DNA of 64,000 nt, taken from positions 4,216,001 through 4,280,000 of the forward strand of contig NZ_OZ245776.1 of assembly GCF_965227735.1 (NCBI RefSeq), in the 5' to 3' direction. The position numbers and the translations under genes are program-made. Below the pieces are notes generated by a model. It saw only the letters and a list, made by a program, of their open reading frames with translations, did not search any database and was not told the origin of the DNA. Shown here one piece after another: positions 1 through 10,066 of the stretch. The stretch's first letter is position 1. Each line of letters starts with the position of its first letter. Source of the stretch: Larkinella sp965227735. Lineage in GTDB: Bacteria > Bacteroidota > Bacteroidia > Cytophagales > Spirosomataceae.

Positions 1-2
1 GC

Positions 3-293
3 GGCTGGCAGCAAAACGGCCCCAGGCATGACGACGGCAAAACGTTGCTGGGTGATTACATCACCGCCGAGGAAATCAACGCTTGTACGACCTGCCAGGC
101 CTGTGTGCAGGAATGCCCCGTCAACATCAATCCGCTGGACATTATTCTGCAACTCCGCCGGTATAAAATCATGGAAGAGGCTCAGGCACCGGCTTCGTGG
201 AACGCCATGTTCAGCAACGTCGAAAACAACATGGCGCCGTGGAAATTTTCGCCCGGCGACCGGTTCAACTGGGCCGATCAGGTCAATCAGTAG
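3..293 (+). CDS. Fe-S oxidoreductase subunit, C-terminal part (start outside window)
   Basis: The reading frame is open from the first bases of the window and ends at a TAG at 291-293, so the gene begins upstream. The visible part carries a ferredoxin-type cluster motif, CTTCQACVQECPVN, in which four cysteines in CxxCxxCxxxCP spacing bind a [4Fe-4S] cluster. This is typical of the Fe-S subunit of heterodisulfide-reductase-like or glycolate-oxidase-like (HdrC/GlcF-type) electron transfer complexes. The probable partner, a CCG-domain Fe-S protein, lies downstream at 1704-2504, with a membrane protein gene in between. The electron donor and acceptor cannot be told from this fragment. The family assignment is fairly secure; the exact role is not. 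Confidence 0.8.
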   Translation, partial: GWQQNGPRHDDGKTLLGDYITAEEINACTTCQACVQECPVNINPLDIILQLRRYKIMEEAQAPASWNAMFSNVENNMAPWKFSPGDRFNWADQVNQ

Positions 294-422
294 ACGATGT
301 ACACTGGCCGTCGGCTGGATTTTTAGGAAGCCTCTGCGCCATCCTGAAAAAACTGGCTACTTTTACTCCTTAACTAAATGAAGGGAGGAGATAACAACTT
401 CCGGGGTCGTTGCCACTTTTGT

Positions 423-1697
423 ATGTCCGTACTTTTTTTGAAGATCGCTATTGCGTTGGCTGGTTCGTTGGTGACGATCGGGGTCGTGCGTTTCCGGAAA
501 ACGATTGATCAGGTGAGCCTGCGGCAACAGGGACCGATTCTGCTGACGGTTTTTGTGTTGCTGCGAATCATCCCGTTTGTCGTCGTCTACATTTTGATGG
601 GCCAGAAATCGGGTTCCGACATCCCGGTTTTCTACGATGCTGCCCTCCATGCCATGCAGGGGGAAGTGGTCTACCGCGATTTCTGGACGCCCTACAGCCC
701 GCTATTTCCGTATGTTACCACACTGTTGCTGCCTTTCTGGAATAGCCCCAACGCGATTGTTCTCCTGATGATTCTCATGGAAGGCGTAGCACTCTGGCTG
801 ACCTGGCGCGCCTACCGAACCGAGATCCGGGGCCTTTTTCTGCGCATGCTGACCTATCTTACGCTCGTCGGCCCAATGGTGCTGTGTGTGTTAGGGGGGC
901 AGGAAGACATCTGGATGTGGCTCTTTGGTGCGTTGTCTGTGCTGGTCTGGCAACGTACGGGCGACAGTTTATGGATTGGCGTGGTGCTGTCTCTGGCCCT
1001 GATATTCACCAAAGCCCTGCCGGTTTTACTGATTATTCCGGTATTGTTTCTGGTCGAAAAACCGGTGCGCTACATCATCGGATTAGCCATCACCGGTTTG
1101 CCTGCGCTGGGAATTCTGGTGGCGCTCGTGGGAACCAAATTCACGACGCCCATGTCGATTGCCGAGCTGCCGTTCGCGCCCAATCTCTGGACGGTGTTGA
1201 GCCCGATCACCGGCGATTTCCGGAGCTATTCCAGTCTGTTGCTCTGGGGGGGCATTGGCTTGACCGTGATCGTCACCACCCTGGGTGCCATGATATTGAA
1301 GCAGCGGATGTCGTATGCCAAAGCCTTACCGGTTTTGTGGACCCTGTGTTTTTGCTTTATGATGTTTATCCACAAAAATTCGTTCAGTAATTACGCGTTT
1401 ATCTTTCTGATGCCGATGCTGCTCAATACCGTCGATCTCAGAAGCCGCCGGCAGGTGGCGGTGCTGATCCTGTTCAATGCGCTGGTCGTGATCCAGCCTT
1501 CGTACTGGTGGCGGATGGGCAATCCGATTTTTACCCAATGGAGCGATCTGACGTCGATGGCGAACCTGATCGAATACGCCATGGAGTTGACCATCATGGG
1601 CTGCCTGGTGTATTTTCTGCATCACCTTTACCAAATGATCAGCCACAATCAATTCCAGCACGCCAATGCACCGGTAGAGTTTCCATTAACCCGATAA
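423..1697 (+). CDS. GT-C/DUF2029-like polytopic membrane protein
   Basis: This is a hydrophobic protein of about 424 residues with roughly ten predicted membrane segments. Early in the protein an acidic stretch, SDIPVFYDAALHAMQGE followed by VYRDFWTPYSPLFPY, resembles the first periplasmic loop of GT87/DUF2029 (GT-C fold) polyprenol-phosphate-dependent mannosyltransferases. It may therefore transfer a sugar from a lipid carrier on the periplasmic side of the inner membrane, but no substrate can be inferred. I chose the ATG at 423 because it gives a natural hydrophobic N-terminus (MSVLFLKIAIALAG); an in-frame ATG at 378 would add 15 residues rich in Cys, Arg and Gly. The gene ends 6 bp before the next Fe-S gene, so the two are probably cotranscribed. 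Confidence 0.7.
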   Translation: MSVLFLKIAIALAGSLVTIGVVRFRKTIDQVSLRQQGPILLTVFVLLRIIPFVVVYILMGQKSGSDIPVFYDAALHAMQGEVVYRDFWTPYSPLFPYVTTLLLPFWNSPNAIVLLMILMEGVALWLTWRAYRTEIRGLFLRMLTYLTLVGPMVLCVLGGQEDIWMWLFGALSVLVWQRTGDSLWIGVVLSLALIFTKALPVLLIIPVLFLVEKPVRYIIGLAITGLPALGILVALVGTKFTTPMSIAELPFAPNLWTVLSPITGDFRSYSSLLLWGGIGLTVIVTTLGAMILKQRMSYAKALPVLWTLCFCFMMFIHKNSFSNYAFIFLMPMLLNTVDLRSRRQVAVLILFNALVVIQPSYWWRMGNPIFTQWSDLTSMANLIEYAMELTIMGCLVYFLHHLYQMISHNQFQHANAPVEFPLTR

Positions 1698-1703
1698 CCA
1701 ACG

Positions 1704-2504
1704 ATGAACACCGAAACCAACTACCAGGTGCCGACGATGGCCGACCTGGCCGCCAAAGGCGAAACCCCGGAAGTGCTTTTCTGGGTGGGCTGTGCCGGTT
1801 CGTTCGACGACCGGTATAAAAAAGTGACCATCGCTTTTGTCAAAATCCTGAACCACGTCGGTATCAAATTCGCCGTTTTGGGAACGGAAGAAACCTGTAC
1901 GGGCGATCCGGCGCGTCGGGCGGGCAACGAATTTCTGTTTCAGATGCAGGCCGTGGCCAACATTCAGGTGCTGGATGGCTACGGGATCAAAAAAATTGTG
2001 ACGGCCTGTCCCCATTGCTTCAATACGCTCAAAAATGAGTACCCTGAACTGGGCGGCACCTACGAAGTGATCCACCATTCGCAGTTTCTGCAACAACTCA
2101 TCAACGAAGGCAAAGTGGCGCTGAAAGGAGGAGGGACGTTTAAAGGCCGCCGGATTACCTACCACGATTCGTGTTACCTGGGACGCGCCAATAAAGTCTA
2201 CGAAGCGCCCCGCGAGGTGTTGCAGGCACTGGATGCGGATCTGGTGGAAATGAAACGCTCCAGAACAAAGGGGCTGTGTTGCGGAGCCGGAGGAGCGCAG
2301 TATTTTAAAGAACCAGAACCCGGCCGGAAAGACATCAACGTAGAACGCACCGAAGAAGCCCTTTCGACCGGTGCCGACACCATTGCCGTGGCCTGCCCGT
2401 TTTGCATGACGATGATGACCGACGGCATCAAGAACAAAGACCGGGAGGATTCGGTCAAAGTCTACGACCTCGCGGAACTCGTTGCGCAGGCGCAGAGTTT
2501 GTAA
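1704..2504 (+). CDS. (Fe-S)-binding protein with CCG domains (HdrB/GlcF-like)
   Basis: The 266-residue protein contains two cysteine-rich modules of the CCG type. The N-terminal one has WVGCAGS, EETCTGD and ACPHCFN; the C-terminal one has HDSCYLGR, GLCCGAGG and ACPFCMT. This paired arrangement is the signature of heterodisulfide reductase subunit B, glycolate oxidase GlcF and succinate dehydrogenase subunit E-type proteins, where it ligates unusual Fe-S clusters. With the ferredoxin-type subunit at the window start it probably forms a soluble or membrane-associated electron-transfer complex. In Bacteroidota the specific redox partner of this pair is not established as far as I know. The start ATG lies 6 bp after the preceding stop. 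Confidence 0.85.
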   Translation: MNTETNYQVPTMADLAAKGETPEVLFWVGCAGSFDDRYKKVTIAFVKILNHVGIKFAVLGTEETCTGDPARRAGNEFLFQMQAVANIQVLDGYGIKKIVTACPHCFNTLKNEYPELGGTYEVIHHSQFLQQLINEGKVALKGGGTFKGRRITYHDSCYLGRANKVYEAPREVLQALDADLVEMKRSRTKGLCCGAGGAQYFKEPEPGRKDINVERTEEALSTGADTIAVACPFCMTMMTDGIKNKDREDSVKVYDLAELVAQAQSL

Positions 2505-2523
2505 AGTAAGATTTGAAAACGCC

Positions 2524-3021
2524 ATGTGGATTTCCTTCAACCAACTTCCTGATACCGCCCGCGTCTGGGTTTACCAGTCGGCCCGCCCGCTGACTGACGC
2601 CGAAGTGGCGGCCATTGAAACCGATTTGCAACCCGCCGTCGATGGCTGGGCCGCTCACGGAACACCGCTGCTGGGTTCGGCCCAATTGCTGAACAACCGG
2701 TTCTTGATCGTTGCCGTCGATGAAGGTCATCACCTGCCGAGTGGTTGCTCCATCGATTCGTCCGTTCGCTGGGTGCGGGAAATTGCGCAGAAGCTCAATA
2801 CCGATTTTTTTGACCGGTCGGCGGCTTTTGTAACGGCTGATGGGTCGATTGAAACCGTTGCTCTGCCGCAGATCAAAACCGCCGTTGCTGAAGGACGCCT
2901 GACGCCCGACACGACGGTTTTCAACAACCTCGTGGCTACCAAAGTGGAATTGCTCAGCAACTGGCAGATCAAAGCTGCTGATTCGTGGCTGAAACGGTAT
3001 TTCAAAAACGTAGCCGTCTGA
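2524..3021 (+). CDS. conserved Bacteroidota protein often labelled ABC transporter ATPase
   Basis: The protein has about 165 residues starting MWISFNQLPDTARVWVYQ. I recognise it as a conserved Bacteroidota family of about 160 residues that databases often call ABC transporter ATPase, but no Walker A, signature or Walker B motif is visible, so that name should not be taken literally. Conserved-looking stretches are WVYQSARPLTDAE, LPSGCSIDSSV and FFDRSAAFV. No signal peptide or membrane segment is seen, so it is probably cytosolic. The ATG at 2524 matches the usual family N-terminus better than the upstream in-frame ATG at 2482, which lies inside the previous gene. Function unknown. Confidence 0.75.
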   Translation: MWISFNQLPDTARVWVYQSARPLTDAEVAAIETDLQPAVDGWAAHGTPLLGSAQLLNNRFLIVAVDEGHHLPSGCSIDSSVRWVREIAQKLNTDFFDRSAAFVTADGSIETVALPQIKTAVAEGRLTPDTTVFNNLVATKVELLSNWQIKAADSWLKRYFKNVAV

Positions 3022-3028
3022 TTGCATC

Positions 3029-3514
3029 ATGGCCGAAACGCTGGTACTTCCAAAAACCGCCCACCGGCAGGAAATCTACGAAAGTTTACTGCCGCAACTC
3101 CGCGCCCTAACCGACGGTGAACCGGATCTGATTGCCAATCTGGCGAATATTTCGGCGGCCTTAAAAGAAGCCTTCGGTTTTTTCTGGGTCGGTTTTTACC
3201 TCAAAAAAGACAATCAATTGGTATTAGGGCCGTTTCAGGGACCGATTGCCTGCACCCGGATTCAGTTTGATAAAGGCGTTTGCGGGGCCAGTTATTCGCG
3301 CAAAGAAACGATTCTGGTACCGGATGTCGAGTTGTTTCCGGGGCATATTGCGTGTAGCTCTGCTTCAAAGTCGGAAGTGGTCGTGCCGGTGTTCGACCAA
3401 GCCGGTGCTGTCGCGATGGTTTTGGACGTTGACAGCGACCAACTGAACGACTTCAGCGAGGTGGACGTGCGGGAACTGGAGAAAGTGGCCGCGCTCATCA
3501 GCTCGTTCTTATAA
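3029..3514 (+). CDS. msrC: free methionine-(R)-sulfoxide reductase (GAF domain)
   Basis: A single GAF domain spans this 161-residue cytosolic protein. Three cysteines at residues 75, 85 and 109 have the same 10- and 24-residue spacing as the catalytic and resolving cysteines of the E. coli enzyme (Cys84, Cys94, Cys118). That identifies it as fRMsr, which reduces free L-methionine-(R)-sulfoxide to methionine with thioredoxin as electron donor, as protection against oxidants. It begins 7 bp after the preceding stop, so it is probably in the same transcript. A GAF-only signalling protein would be the alternative, but the cysteine spacing argues against that. Confidence 0.88.
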   Translation: MAETLVLPKTAHRQEIYESLLPQLRALTDGEPDLIANLANISAALKEAFGFFWVGFYLKKDNQLVLGPFQGPIACTRIQFDKGVCGASYSRKETILVPDVELFPGHIACSSASKSEVVVPVFDQAGAVAMVLDVDSDQLNDFSEVDVRELEKVAALISSFL

Positions 3515-3543
3515 AAAAATCAGCCGCGTTTAAAACCGTCCGT

Positions 3544-4224
3544 TCAGGCAAGTTTAACCGCCCGCAACACATCCCGCTTGTGGGCGGGTCCACGGTGTTT
3601 CTCAACCAGAAAACCGGCGGCTCTCAGATTCCGCTTCACCGAACTTTTTGAACAGTAGGTCGTCAATAATCCGCCCGGATGCAGCATAGCGGCCAGTTGT
3701 TCAAAAACCGCCTGCGTCCAGAGTTCCGGTTGCGCTTCGGGCGCAAAGGCGTCAAAATAGATCAGATTGAACCGGTTCTCGGTTCGAAAATCCTCCAAAC
3801 GGCCCTCGTATTTCAATAACTGAAAAAAAGGCGTGATTGCAACCGGGCGGTTCCACGGCGCTTCGTGTAGAAAATTCAGGTGGTGACTTCCCAATAAAAC
3901 GTCAAAATTAAGCTGACTGGCTTCCTCCAGCGAAAGTGGCTGGGCTTCTACAGCCGTATACGTAACAACCCGTTGTGACTTTTCGGCTTCCAACAGCGTC
4001 AAAAGGGCATTCAGACCCGTACCAAAACCCATTTCAAAGATGCTGATCTCTTCAAACCGTTTGAAAGCTTCATATAAACCCAGTTCGATATAAACCCGCT
4101 GCGATTCCTGCAAGGCCCCAAAAACGGAGTGATAATGCTGTTTAAATTCCGAATTGTAGGCCGAACTAGAACCGTCGTGGGTCAGAACGATACGCGTTTC
4201 TGTTTTCTTTTCAGGATTCCTCAT
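3544..4224 (-). CDS. mnmD: tRNA 5-methylaminomethyl-2-thiouridine methyltransferase MnmD-type
   Basis: This is a Rossmann-fold SAM-dependent methyltransferase of the MnmD/DUF752 family. The SAM-binding region is IFEMGFGTGLNALLTL, and a downstream FNLIYFDAFAPEAQPELW segment matches the family's FDPFAP-type motif. MnmD methylates the wobble uridine intermediate nm5(s2)U34 of several tRNAs; in E. coli it is fused to the FAD domain MnmC1, whereas here it stands alone, as is usual in Bacteroidota. I chose the start MRNPEKKTETRI at 4224; the longer open frame to 4272 runs through the divergent gene's start region. It is convergent with msrC (29 bp gap) and divergent from the DUF4293 gene. Confidence 0.88.
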   Translation of the reverse strand: MRNPEKKTETRIVLTHDGSSSAYNSEFKQHYHSVFGALQESQRVYIELGLYEAFKRFEEISIFEMGFGTGLNALLTLLEAEKSQRVVTYTAVEAQPLSLEEASQLNFDVLLGSHHLNFLHEAPWNRPVAITPFFQLLKYEGRLEDFRTENRFNLIYFDAFAPEAQPELWTQAVFEQLAAMLHPGGLLTTYCSKSSVKRNLRAAGFLVEKHRGPAHKRDVLRAVKLA

Positions 4225-4233
4225 GTATCTTCG
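4203..4233 (+). promoter_or_regulatory. candidate Bacteroidota promoter for the DUF4293 gene
   Basis: TATCTTCG at 4226-4233 differs by one base from the Bacteroidota -7 consensus TAnnTTTG. A TTTT at 4203-4206, 19 nt upstream, could serve as the -33 element (consensus TTTG). It would fire 20 bp upstream of the DUF4293 start and overlap the first codons of the divergent mnmD. Confidence 0.35.
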
Positions 4234-4254
4234 CAAGCTCAAAAAATCAATACT

Positions 4255-4728
4255 ATGCTTCAACGCATCCAAACCATATTTCTGTTCCTCATTGTCGTTT
4301 CCATGGCGTTGCTACTGGGCTTCCCGATTTGGGAAAAAACCGGTGCGACTCCCACCGAAACCGCCAGCCTGACGGCCTGGCAACTGGTGTACACCCAAGG
4401 CATTAGCTCACAAATTACGCCGGTTTATTACCTCGCCCTCATGGCGCTGGTAGTCGCCGGGGTATCGTTGTTCACGATTTTCAAATACCGGAACCGGTTG
4501 CTGCAAATGGGTCTTTGCGCCATCAATGCCATTGTGCTGACCGCCCTGATGGGTTTTGTCTTGTACCTGACGCTCTACAAAGGCAAGGATTTTTTCAACC
4601 CGGATGACCAGGGACATTTCCGCTACGGTTTCTTCGCCATCGTAGCCGCCCTGATTTTCAACATGTTGGCTAACCGGTTTATCCGCCGGGACGAAAAACT
4701 GGTTCAGGAGTCGAATCGCCTGCGCTAG
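4255..4728 (+). CDS. DUF4293 family membrane protein
   Basis: The 157-residue protein begins MLQRIQTIFLFLIVV and has four hydrophobic segments: near the N-terminus, after ITPVYYLALMALVV, around CAINAIVLTALMGFVLYL and around GFFAIVAALIFNMLANRFI. A basic cytoplasmic tail (RRDEKLVQESNRLR) follows. The MLQRIQ start and four-helix layout are typical of the Bacteroidota DUF4293 family of inner-membrane proteins, for which I know no experimentally proven function. The ATG at 4255 is chosen because the 42 extra residues available upstream overlap the divergent gene and do not look like this family. Confidence 0.8.
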   Translation: MLQRIQTIFLFLIVVSMALLLGFPIWEKTGATPTETASLTAWQLVYTQGISSQITPVYYLALMALVVAGVSLFTIFKYRNRLLQMGLCAINAIVLTALMGFVLYLTLYKGKDFFNPDDQGHFRYGFFAIVAALIFNMLANRFIRRDEKLVQESNRLR

Positions 4729-4730
4729 AG

Positions 4731-4810
4731 GAGTTATGAGTTAAGAATGAAGAGTTAAAAATGAATGCGTCAGCCAACCGCACGGGCGACCCCGTCTTAA
4801 CTCTTAACTA
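4731..4810. repeat. palindromic intergenic element, CGCACGGGCGACCCC-core family, copy 1
   Basis: The 79-bp space between two convergent genes is filled by an AT-rich arm with GAGTTAA-type units (4731-4766), the core CCGCACGGGCGACCCCGTC (4778-4796) and a shorter complementary arm (CTTAACTCTTAACTA, 4796-4810). The arm begins 2 bp after the DUF4293 stop and includes the kdsD stop codon. The core recurs at about 8149-8163 and, inverted and slightly diverged, at 27413-27430. Confidence 0.75.
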
Positions 4811-5800
4811 AATCAGGCCTTCTTTCAGCAGATCGTGGAGGTGAATGAAGCCTTTGATTTGGTTATCGACGGCGACAATCAACTGCGTAATGCTGCGATC
4901 CTGCATGATTTTGAGGGCATGCGTGGCATATTCGTCGGGGTCGATGGACAGGGGTGAAGGGGTCATGATGTCTGAGGCCCGCAGATGCCCGAGGTCCAGC
5001 GTATCGAAGCGGTTTAGCATCCGTCGCAAATCACCGTCGGTGACAATACCCGCCAGTTGACCGTTTTCATCGGCCACGGCGGTGGCTCCCAGCCGTTTCG
5101 AGGTCATCTCGATAATCACTTCGTGAACCGTCGCGTTGAGGGGAACGGTCGGAATTTCGTGATGTGGATAAATATCGCTAACTTTTAGGTACAGCTTTTT
5201 GCCCAATGACCCGCCGGGGTGGAAACGGGCAAAGTCCTGACTGGTAAATCCCCGGGCATTGAGGAGGCTAACGGCCAGCGCATCGCCGAGGGCAAGGGCC
5301 ACAGTGGTGCTGGTGGTCGGAACCAGATTGAGCGGATCGGCTTCGTGTTCGGCGTAGGCTTTCAGAACAAAATCGGCCTGTACACAGAGATACGAACTGG
5401 TTTGAGAAGCCAGTGCGATCAATTTGGCACCGGTTCGCTTCAACAGTGGAACGAGAACTTTGATTTCGGGAGTGTTTCCACTCTTGGAGATGCAAAGTAC
5501 CACATCGTTGGTCTGGATCATTCCCAGGTCGCCGTGAATCGCGTCGGCTGCGTGCATAAAAAGCGAGGGCGTGCCGGTGGAGTTGAGGGTAGCGACAATT
5601 TTTTGTCCGATTATTGCACTCTTTCCAATTCCGGTGACCACAACCCGGCCGGAAGTTTGCAGAATCGTTTCAACGATTTGCTCAAATTGGTCGTCGATGC
5701 AGTCCATCGCCTGCCGAATGGCTTCCGACTCAGCCAGCAGCACATTTCGGGCGGTAGACTGAATATTTTTTTTAACTAATTTCAATGTTGCTTTTGTCAA
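4808..5800 (-). CDS. kdsD: D-arabinose-5-phosphate isomerase (KpsF/GutQ family)
   Basis: The protein has an N-terminal SIS domain (about residues 35-185), with the sugar-phosphate motifs VVTGIGKSAIIGQK, MHAADAIHGDLG and CISKSGNTPE, followed by two CBS domains (about 205-330). This architecture and the length of 330 residues match KdsD/KpsF, which converts D-ribulose 5-phosphate to D-arabinose 5-phosphate, the first step toward Kdo of lipopolysaccharide. The residues HPGGSLGKKL between the SIS and CBS parts are characteristic. It is divergent from recQ, with 72 bp between the starts. Its stop codon is part of a palindromic intergenic element. Confidence 0.92.
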   Translation of the reverse strand: MTKATLKLVKKNIQSTARNVLLAESEAIRQAMDCIDDQFEQIVETILQTSGRVVVTGIGKSAIIGQKIVATLNSTGTPSLFMHAADAIHGDLGMIQTNDVVLCISKSGNTPEIKVLVPLLKRTGAKLIALASQTSSYLCVQADFVLKAYAEHEADPLNLVPTTSTTVALALGDALAVSLLNARGFTSQDFARFHPGGSLGKKLYLKVSDIYPHHEIPTVPLNATVHEVIIEMTSKRLGATAVADENGQLAGIVTDGDLRRMLNRFDTLDLGHLRASDIMTPSPLSIDPDEYATHALKIMQDRSITQLIVAVDNQIKGFIHLHDLLKEGLI

Positions 5801-5872
5801 TCGGTTTTTGACTAATTTTATAAAGGCAAAGATACAACCAAATAAAGTGTAGTAACCTTCCGCAATTTTGAG

Positions 5873-8163
<2,291 letters not shown>

Positions 8164-8176
8164 ATCATCATTTATA

Positions 8177-9466
8177 ATGAATATACTAATACTTGGATCG
8201 GGCGGAAGGGAACACGCATTTGCCTGGAAAATAGCGCAAAGTCCACTGTGTAACACCTTGTTTGTCGCACCCGGTAATGCCGGAACAGCCCTGGTCGCCA
8301 CCAATTTGCCGATTGCCTTCAACGATGCCGATGCCATCGCGGAGGCCGTTCAACAACACGAAATCGATTTGCTGATTATTGGCCCGGAAGAACCGCTCGT
8401 GAAAGGGCTGGTCGATACGCTGCGGACTCGAAAAAATCTGGAAAAACTGCGGATTGTCGGACCGGATCAGCGCGGTGCCCAACTCGAAGGCAGCAAGGAT
8501 TTTTCGAAGCAATTCATGCAGCGGCACGGTATTCCAACGGCGGCATCGCGGACGTTTACCGCTGAAACGCTGGAAGAAGGGCTGGCTTATCTGGACTCGC
8601 ATCAACTGCCGGTGGTGTTGAAAGCCGACGGTCTGGCGGCCGGAAAAGGCGTTATCATTGCCGAGTCGATTGCTGAAGCCCGTACGGTGTTGACCGATAT
8701 GCTGACTGGCGGGCGATTTGGCGAAGCCGGAAATAAAGTCGTTGTCGAGCAGTTTCTGAAAGGCATCGAGTTGTCGGTCTTTGTGTTGACCGATGGCGTT
8801 AACTACAAAATTCTGCCCGAAGCCAAAGATTATAAGCGTATCGGCGAGGGCGATACCGGCCCGAATACCGGCGGCATGGGGGCGGTTTCGCCCGTGAAAT
8901 TTGCCACGGCCAAGTTTCTGAGCAAGGTCGAAGAGAAGATTGTCAAGCCGACGCTGGCGGGTTTGCAAAAGGAAGCGATTCGCTATCAGGGCTTTATCTT
9001 TGTCGGCCTGATCAACGTCAAGGAAGAACCTTATGTCATCGAATACAACGCCCGGATGGGCGACCCGGAGACGGAAGTCGTGCTGCCGCGCATTCAGAAT
9101 GATTTTGTGGAATTGATGGTGGCAACGGCCGATGGCGAACTGGATAAAATTCAGCTCCAGATCTCCCCGCAAACCGCCGTGACCACCGTCGTCGTGTCGG
9201 GCGGCTATCCGGATGCGTACGAGAAAGGCAAGTCGATCACCGAACTCACGATGCTGGACGACGTAACGGCTTTTCATGCCGGCACCAAACCGGGCTTCAA
9301 TGGACACGTGCTGACCGATGGGGGCCGCGTGCTGGCGTTGACAGCCGTCGCCAACTCACTCGAAAATGCGGTGATGAAGTCGCAGAAAGCGGCCCGCGCG
9401 GTGCAGTTCGAGGGGAAATATTACCGGAAAGATATTGGGCTGGATTTGATCCGGTATCAGGATTAA
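8177..9466 (+). CDS. purD: phosphoribosylamine-glycine ligase
   Basis: This ATP-grasp enzyme of 429 residues starts MNILILGSGGREHAFAWK, with the GSGGREH motif diagnostic of PurD. ATP-grasp features include VLKADGLAAGKGV, the glycine-rich GGRFGEAG, DTGPNTGGMGA and VIEYNARMGDPETE. It catalyses the second step of de novo purine synthesis: 5-phosphoribosylamine plus glycine plus ATP to glycinamide ribonucleotide. The ATG at 8177 is chosen because the 24 extra residues possible upstream come from the palindromic repeat. An intrinsic terminator follows the stop codon. Confidence 0.96.
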   Translation: MNILILGSGGREHAFAWKIAQSPLCNTLFVAPGNAGTALVATNLPIAFNDADAIAEAVQQHEIDLLIIGPEEPLVKGLVDTLRTRKNLEKLRIVGPDQRGAQLEGSKDFSKQFMQRHGIPTAASRTFTAETLEEGLAYLDSHQLPVVLKADGLAAGKGVIIAESIAEARTVLTDMLTGGRFGEAGNKVVVEQFLKGIELSVFVLTDGVNYKILPEAKDYKRIGEGDTGPNTGGMGAVSPVKFATAKFLSKVEEKIVKPTLAGLQKEAIRYQGFIFVGLINVKEEPYVIEYNARMGDPETEVVLPRIQNDFVELMVATADGELDKIQLQISPQTAVTTVVVSGGYPDAYEKGKSITELTMLDDVTAFHAGTKPGFNGHVLTDGGRVLALTAVANSLENAVMKSQKAARAVQFEGKYYRKDIGLDLIRYQD

Positions 9467-9483
9467 TCAGACACGTTTATACA

Positions 9484-9516
9484 AAAAAACCGCCCCACTT
9501 TGGGGCGGTTTTTTTG
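9484..9516 (+). terminator. Rho-independent terminator after purD
   Basis: A stem with arms AACCGCCCCA and TGGGGCGGTT (9488-9510, 3-nt loop) is followed by a run of T and preceded by a run of A. It ends the purD transcript and may act in both directions, since the next gene is convergent. Confidence 0.9.
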
Positions 9517-9539
9517 TTGGCTTTCGATTGGCTGCTTTC

Positions 9540-9899
9540 TTAAATTTCCACTAGTTGGGGTACGCCCCGGATGGGCAATTCATACATGGCTCCGGGATCA
9601 TCGTCAAAGCCCACTAAGGAGTGAGCTTTCAATTCTTCGATAGAATTATAAACGCGAACCCGATCGATCTGTGTTTTGTCCTGAACGTCGAGATGAGCAC
9701 GCAGCAAATCAATGATTTTATCCATCTTCTCATATGGTTCCCAGCCAGCCATGGAAGGGGCACTAACAGCCAGAATATAGGAGTTCCGTACAAAACCGGG
9801 ATAGGCTTTGCCGAGCATGAACGCATTTATTTCAGTTCCCTCTTTTCGCGCATTTTCAAACACGCTTCGGAGTGCATTTACCAATGATTCCGTGCCCAT
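9540..9899 (-). CDS. conserved hypothetical protein, 119 residues
   Basis: The soluble-looking protein starts MGTESLVNALRSVFENARKEG and has no signal peptide or membrane segment. A segment around residues 40-60, ILAVSAPSMAGWEPYEKMDKIIDLL, followed by DRVRVYNSIEEL, suggests a small alpha/beta fold. I do not recognise the family. The ATG at 9899 gives a compact protein; the open frame continues upstream to 10235 but runs through a palindromic repeat and into the neighbouring gene, so the longer form is unlikely. It is transcribed toward the purD terminator, which probably serves it as well. Confidence 0.65.
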   Translation of the reverse strand: MGTESLVNALRSVFENARKEGTEINAFMLGKAYPGFVRNSYILAVSAPSMAGWEPYEKMDKIIDLLRAHLDVQDKTQIDRVRVYNSIEELKAHSLVGFDDDPGAMYELPIRGVPQLVEI

Positions 9900-9963
9900 G
9901 ATAAAAAAGTAGTAATGGCATTTAAAAGGAGGAAGTATAACAAATATAGTACGAAATCGGCTG

Positions 9964-10038
9964 AAAAACCGTATGCCCCTATCAAACCAAAACCGACTGC
10001 AAGAGCTGATGTAGATTTGGTAGGGGCACACGGTTTTT
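9964..10038 (-). terminator. long palindrome acting as terminator for the peptidase operon
   Basis: Arms 9964-9988 and 10014-10038 are complementary at 22 of 25 positions (AAAAACCGTATGCCCCTATC-type arm). It lies 28 bp downstream of the stop of the last S10 peptidase gene on the minus strand, where the 3' arm ends in a run of T. That is the layout of an intrinsic terminator, although the long arms also resemble the other palindromic elements of this window. Confidence 0.65.
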
Positions 10039-10066
10039 AATTGCAAATGGACTCGCTTGATCAACC

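Noticed and set aside
2524..3021. Naming the small protein an ABC transporter ATPase
   Set aside because: No nucleotide-binding motif is visible; the name appears to be a propagated database label.
8186..9307. Minus-strand open frame of 373 codons opposite purD
   Set aside because: Shadow of a strongly conserved gene; composition typical of antisense frames.
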